Of a DNA stretch of 64,000 nt, positions 60,133 through 64,000 are shown piece by piece. A model generated the notes under the pieces. That model saw nothing but the letters and a program-made list of their open reading frames with translations. It did not search any database and had not been told where the DNA came from. The stretch comes from Ambrosia x helenae (Eukaryota; Streptophyta; Magnoliopsida; Asterales; Asteraceae): NCBI GenBank assembly GCA_030844895.1, contig CM061231.1, positions 32,683,149-32,747,148 of the forward strand, written 5' to 3'. A program made the translations under genes and the position numbers. Numbering within the stretch: position 1 is the stretch's first letter; each line of letters opens with the position of its first letter.

Positions 60133-61482
60133 ATCTATACATTTTATATACACTTGATTGCTTGTCATTATTCAAATATTACTAAAAAAACTACACATTT
60201 ATTTGTTTTATTTTTTTGTAGATTATTGCCACGCTTATAAATTATTATTTCCAGTCCGAACTCAGTTAGTAAATCAAAATGTTGACATGTGATTATCAAC
60301 GGAAAAATTAAATTAATTTTTGTGGGCTAATATTTTAAAAAAAAAAGGAAGCACTAAATTTATTGGGTTTAAATTAATTTGTGTGGGCTAATATTTAATT
60401 GGTATAAGCTGATTTGAAGTTGGTTGGGCACTTGGGCTGTAGTTGGACAGGGCACATTACAAGGCCCACCAATTAGGCTAATTGAATGGGCCTAGAGGAG
60501 AGTCGGTAAAGGGCCGAATGAATTAATCGGAAACAAGACGGCAATGCCCACAATTGGGCTATCGTTTGGTTATTCATTAATTTTTTTTTTTTTTAAAGCG
60601 AAGCAAACAAACCAAACCCTTCTAATTTAATAGAACAAAACAGAATAACAGATGGGTTTACCCGCGCGTTGCGACGGGATCCAAAAAAACTTGTAATACG
60701 CTAGCAGTTTTCCCACCGTGTGTTAAAAGATTAAAATAATTTGACTTTTATGGTCAACTATGAAACTAATTAACATGACAAATTCAAATTGTTTGCATAT
60801 GATACAACATTCCAAAGTCTCCAAAATGGCTGCAAAACAAGAGGTGTTGTAACTCTATTTGATTAAAGCAATACGTCAAATAACAAGCGGGAAAATAAAA
60901 CTTCATGTGTCATAAGTGGAAATGGTCAAATGGACGTGTTGGGTAATGGGTTAAAACGGGTTGTCTTTAATGCGGGCAAAGTGGTTCATTTCGGCCGACT
61001 CGCCCCATACTTTTACAAATAGTCATTGTCAAAATATGATGTCAAAAATTATGTTATCACAAAAATAATCTATTTTAGTTTATAAATAAAATGATTTAGG
61101 CGGCTATAAGCTTGTAAGCACTAAAGATATAACACGGGCACTTCCAACCCATTTGGCCCACTTGAATAATTTTTTTATTTGACCCCTTTGACCTATTAGG
61201 GAAACATTATAACCCAAAATGACCCATCAAGTAAAATGTCTCAAGGATCACCATGTAAATAGCATTCAAACCTTAATGAGTCGGTTTTTATGATAAACAT
61301 TGTATCACCTTTTAGGTATTTTAATCAACAAAGGTTGACTTCTTTGAGCATTAACCATGACTATATTACATTATTACTATTATTTAAATTATTATTATAT
61401 TTGCAACCTAGTTTATTTGTTTTATTATTATAATAATTTATTATTATTATTTTATTTATTTTTATTTTATTTTATTTTATTT
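60133..61482. other. intergenic sequence, no gene seen
   Basis: AT-rich. A patch at 60656-60680 (ACCCGCGCGTTGCGACGGGA) matches a word common at the ends of dispersed plant repeats. From about 61380 the sequence becomes TTA/TTTTA-rich and mirrors the right flank of the palindrome that follows. Confidence 0.35.
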
Positions 61483-62507
61483 TTTGAGGGTGTAATGATG
61501 ATGATGGTTATGATTTGACAAACGATTTATGAAAGTATCAAGAATCAGAAATTAGTAAAACGATTTACGAAAGTATCAAGAATCAGGAATTAGTAAAATG
61601 ATTTTTATAATTCTTTAAAGGTTGAACACGAGTATAATCAAAAAGGGTTTCGCGTTTCGGTGTATTTTAATTGATCGGATGTGACTTCTGAAAACCACAA
61701 ACGACCAATTAAACATTACGAAACGCGTCAAACAGAGACCGGAAGTCCAGCATGTTGATTACACATTCAAAAATCATGTTTTGAAAAAAATATGTGTATC
61801 AACTGTATAGTCGGAGCACCACGTACAATGATTCATGAAAGTTGAACAAACTCGGATGTTTCAACCAAAACACACAAACGAGCAATAAACGACCCATAAC
61901 GCCTCAAACGAAATTTGTTGTATTGGGAACACTTAAAAACATTTTAGAATGAATTAAAAATATTTTTTAATCAATGAAAAGTATTTAAAATGAATTAAAA
62001 GAAATTAAATTTTTTTTTTAAAAAGGTCAAAGCGCCTGGCTTTGGCCAAAGCTAGGCGCCTGTGGTCTAATCAAGCTAACCAGGCGCCTAGCTTTGGCCA
62101 AAGCTAGGCGCTTTGGCCTTTTTTTTAAAAAAAAATTAATTTCTTTTAATTCATTTTAAATACTTGTTATTGATTAAAATTAATTTTAATTCATTTTAAA
62201 ATGTTTTTAGTTGTTCCCAATACAACAAAATTCGTTTGAGGCGTTACGGGTCGTTTATTGCTCGTTTGTATGTTTTGGTTGAAACATCCGAGTTTGTTCA
62301 ACTTTCATGAATCATTGTACGTGGTGCTCCGACTATACAGTCGATACCCATATTTTTTCAAAACACGTTTTTTGCATGTCTAATCGACATGTTGGACTTC
62401 CGGTCTCTTTTTGACGCGTTTTGTAATGTTTACTAATTTCCGAATCTTGATACTTTCAAAAATCGTTTGTCAAATCATAACCATCATCATCATTACACCC
62501 TCAAAAC
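61483..62507. repeat. 1-kb near-palindrome (fold-back element)
   Basis: Left arm 61483-62062, loop 62063-62080, right arm 62081-62507. The arm ends are exact complements (TTTTGAGGGTGTAATGATG against CATCATTACACCCTCAAAA), and so are the inner ends (GCTAGGCGCCTG against CAGGCGCCTAGC). The left arm is longer by a ~36-bp tandem duplication near 61535-61605 and by ~130 bp that the right arm lacks. Each arm also carries its own small palindrome around GCTTTGGCCAAAGC. AT-rich flanks on both sides are also complementary. Confidence 0.9.
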
Positions 62508-63235
62508 AAAAATAAAATAACAATAAATAAAATAATAATAATAATAATAAATCATTGCTCCAACATAACTTGTACCAGCTTGAGATATGAGTTTGATTAG
62601 CTTAAATCTCTCTGATCCATGGTATCCACTAACCGATCAAACAACGAGATCCATATTTTCAGACGTTAGGGTTTGATAAACACAAAACTTATTATTAAAA
62701 AGCAACAAAAACAAAACTGGAACCTTAAATCGTACGGTGAAATAAAGAGAGGCCTATTAGGATGTCGTGGAGGAAGATCGTCGGTTTGCTGTAGTTGATG
62801 ATGGCGTAGAGGTTAGCGGTAAGTTTAAATTTTTGAATGATGTTCGTCGGTTTGCTCTGTATATACTAATTCATATCAAAGGTATGAAAGTATTCATATA
62901 TAAAAAACATTAAAAAGTCACTATTCAACTAAATGTATCTACTCACAGTGACATCGAACACTTTATAAAACAACAAATTCAAAACAGAGGTAGGTGAACT
63001 AAAAGTCAGTTGTTATCGGAGAGATATCTGCCAATGATCAAGGCAACATACTTGAAATCAATGGGAAGGTAAACAATTCATGCTCATCATGAGGAATATC
63101 TAGTCGATCCGACTGTTTATTTCTTTCTGCAACCGGTACAACGAACTCTGTATGGGTTGCGCGTTAGCGCCGATCCGATTGTTAAAAGTATCAAGAATCT
63201 GAAATTAGTAAAACAACTTTTCAGGCAAGCAAGTA
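62508..63235. other. intergenic sequence, no gene seen
   Basis: (AAT)n at 62525-62549. The word AAGTATCAAGAATC with GAAATTAGTAAAAC at 63186-63214 also occurs twice in the left arm of the palindrome, which suggests a common repeat family. Confidence 0.4.
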
Positions 63236-63403
63236 AAGTGTCTTCGGCTTAAATGTCTTGTTAAGTTGAGTTTTAGTGAACCCTGTGTTGGTTGGAAAGT
63301 GTCTTCGCTTAAATGTCTTGTTGAGTTGAGTTGGAGCAATCTCTGTGTTGGATGGAAAGTGTCTTCGGCTTAAATGTCTTGTTGAGTTAAGTTGGAGCAA
63401 TGT
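63236..63403 (+). repeat. tandem repeat, three copies of ~60 bp
   Basis: Copies start at 63236, 63297 and 63357 with AAGTGTCTTCGGCTTAAATG (one G missing in the second copy). The last copy is incomplete. The minus-strand frame across it is a by-product of the repetition. Confidence 0.9.
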
Positions 63404-64000
63404 CAATAAAAGTTGGTGGTTATTATTTTGTTTTTTAATTTTTATAATTTTATTACAATAATTATATTAAAAATAAAAAAAATAAAAAACCAATTCAAAA
63501 CACAAAAAATACAACAAAAATAAAAGCTGCATTCCAAGCGCCTCACTTAGGCCAAAGCGAAACACCTGGGGTCAAATCAGAATAACTTACCTCGAACCGA
63601 GGTAGTTAAAAAAATAACCAAAATGTCTCGCTTAGGCCAAAACAAGACGCTTTAAAAGAAGGTGGGAATAGAAGTGGGGGTGTTAATATAAGCTCCCTTT
63701 TATCAATCTATTTGTACTTTGGTTCACACAAATCAACTCGGGAGGGTTAGGGAACTTAGGGTGTTGGTTTTACAGCAATTTAAATACCTCTGCGACCCAT
63801 AGAGACCTCTGCGAGCCGCAGAGTTTTCTATCAGCACTTTAAACCATCAACCATGCACGATTTTCAGTCCAAACATCAAAATTTCAAAATTTTTTCTCCG
63901 ACGGTTCCGAAATTTCTCTGGCGAAAATACCATCCGACCAACCAGTTCATAACACAATGTCTTCGGGTGAATGGTTTGACGTATGTTGCGTCCCGGAAAG
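63404..64000. other. repeat-derived sequence at the window edge
   Basis: At 63532-63655, AAGCGCCTC, TTAGGCCAAAG and CTCGCTTAGGCCAAAAC resemble the inner part of the palindrome arms. From about 63780 the words CTCTGCGACCC and CTCTGCGAGCCGCAGAG look like LTR sequence of a further retrotransposon that continues beyond the window. Confidence 0.35.

Noticed and set aside
63236..63403. CRISPR-like array from the regular ~60-bp repeats
   Set aside because: The copies are contiguous with no unique spacers, and the surroundings are plant nuclear repeats.

Overview
This window is plant nuclear DNA: AT-rich, dominated by LTR retrotransposons with tRNA-Asp or tRNA-Met type primer-binding sites, and carrying one ordinary intron-containing gene. 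The mix of families (Sirevirus copia, chromovirus-like gypsy, gag-only Athila-like elements, and a SINE-like repeat whose 3' sequence I associate with composites) suggests a eudicot, most likely Asteraceae. The species is not determined.

Layout. 1-6420: a minus-strand gypsy-type element (A) carrying only broken gag and protease; its left LTR runs off the window and its right LTR is cut short. 6854-12099: a second minus-strand element (B), complete and young, with near-identical 1.16-kb LTRs, a 5-bp target duplication (ATCTC), a perfect 18-nt tRNA-Asp primer site, and only a nucleocapsid-like ORF. 12105-16816: a mosaic of older gypsy pieces, including a plus-strand 3' end with a small zinc-knuckle ORF and two LTRs meeting tail to tail. 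16817-19535: a 2.7-kb solo LTR with target duplication AAACT. 19562-34050: a 14.5-kb Sirevirus-like copia element (LTRs 699 bp, target duplication AAAAA). Its gag-pol is broken, yet it keeps an unbroken 1154-codon extra ORF. A minus-strand chromovirus-like fragment (24376-28305) replaces part of its reverse transcriptase. 34452-37061: the 5' half of another copia element on the minus strand. 37062-42465: chromovirus-like LTR sequence in both orientations.

42466-54540 is intergenic. It holds MITEs, a PIF/Harbinger DNA transposon (45124-47911, TTA target duplication) with a frameshifted transposase, and 6.4 kb of AT-rich sequence with decayed repeated modules. 54653-58678 is the only convincing host gene: four exons, all introns in phase 0, 655 aa, with an N-terminal NT-type C2 domain and a conserved C-terminal domain. 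Its conserved Cys, His and Asp stand in an order that resembles a papain-like fold. Its first intron contains a SINE-like repeat split by a hAT MITE with an 8-bp target duplication.

58679-64000 holds microsatellites, a MITE, a LINE remnant, a 1-kb near-palindrome (61483-62507) and a three-copy 60-bp tandem array. I found no tRNA, rRNA or CRISPR. The best candidates for undescribed biology are the C-terminal domain of the C2 gene, the unbroken extra ORF of the Sirevirus, and the long hairpin at 61.5-62.5 kb. Nesting order: the copia element and the solo LTR both sit in an older gypsy sequence, and the gypsy fragment is nested in the copia element. Element B sits in a separate older gypsy sequence.
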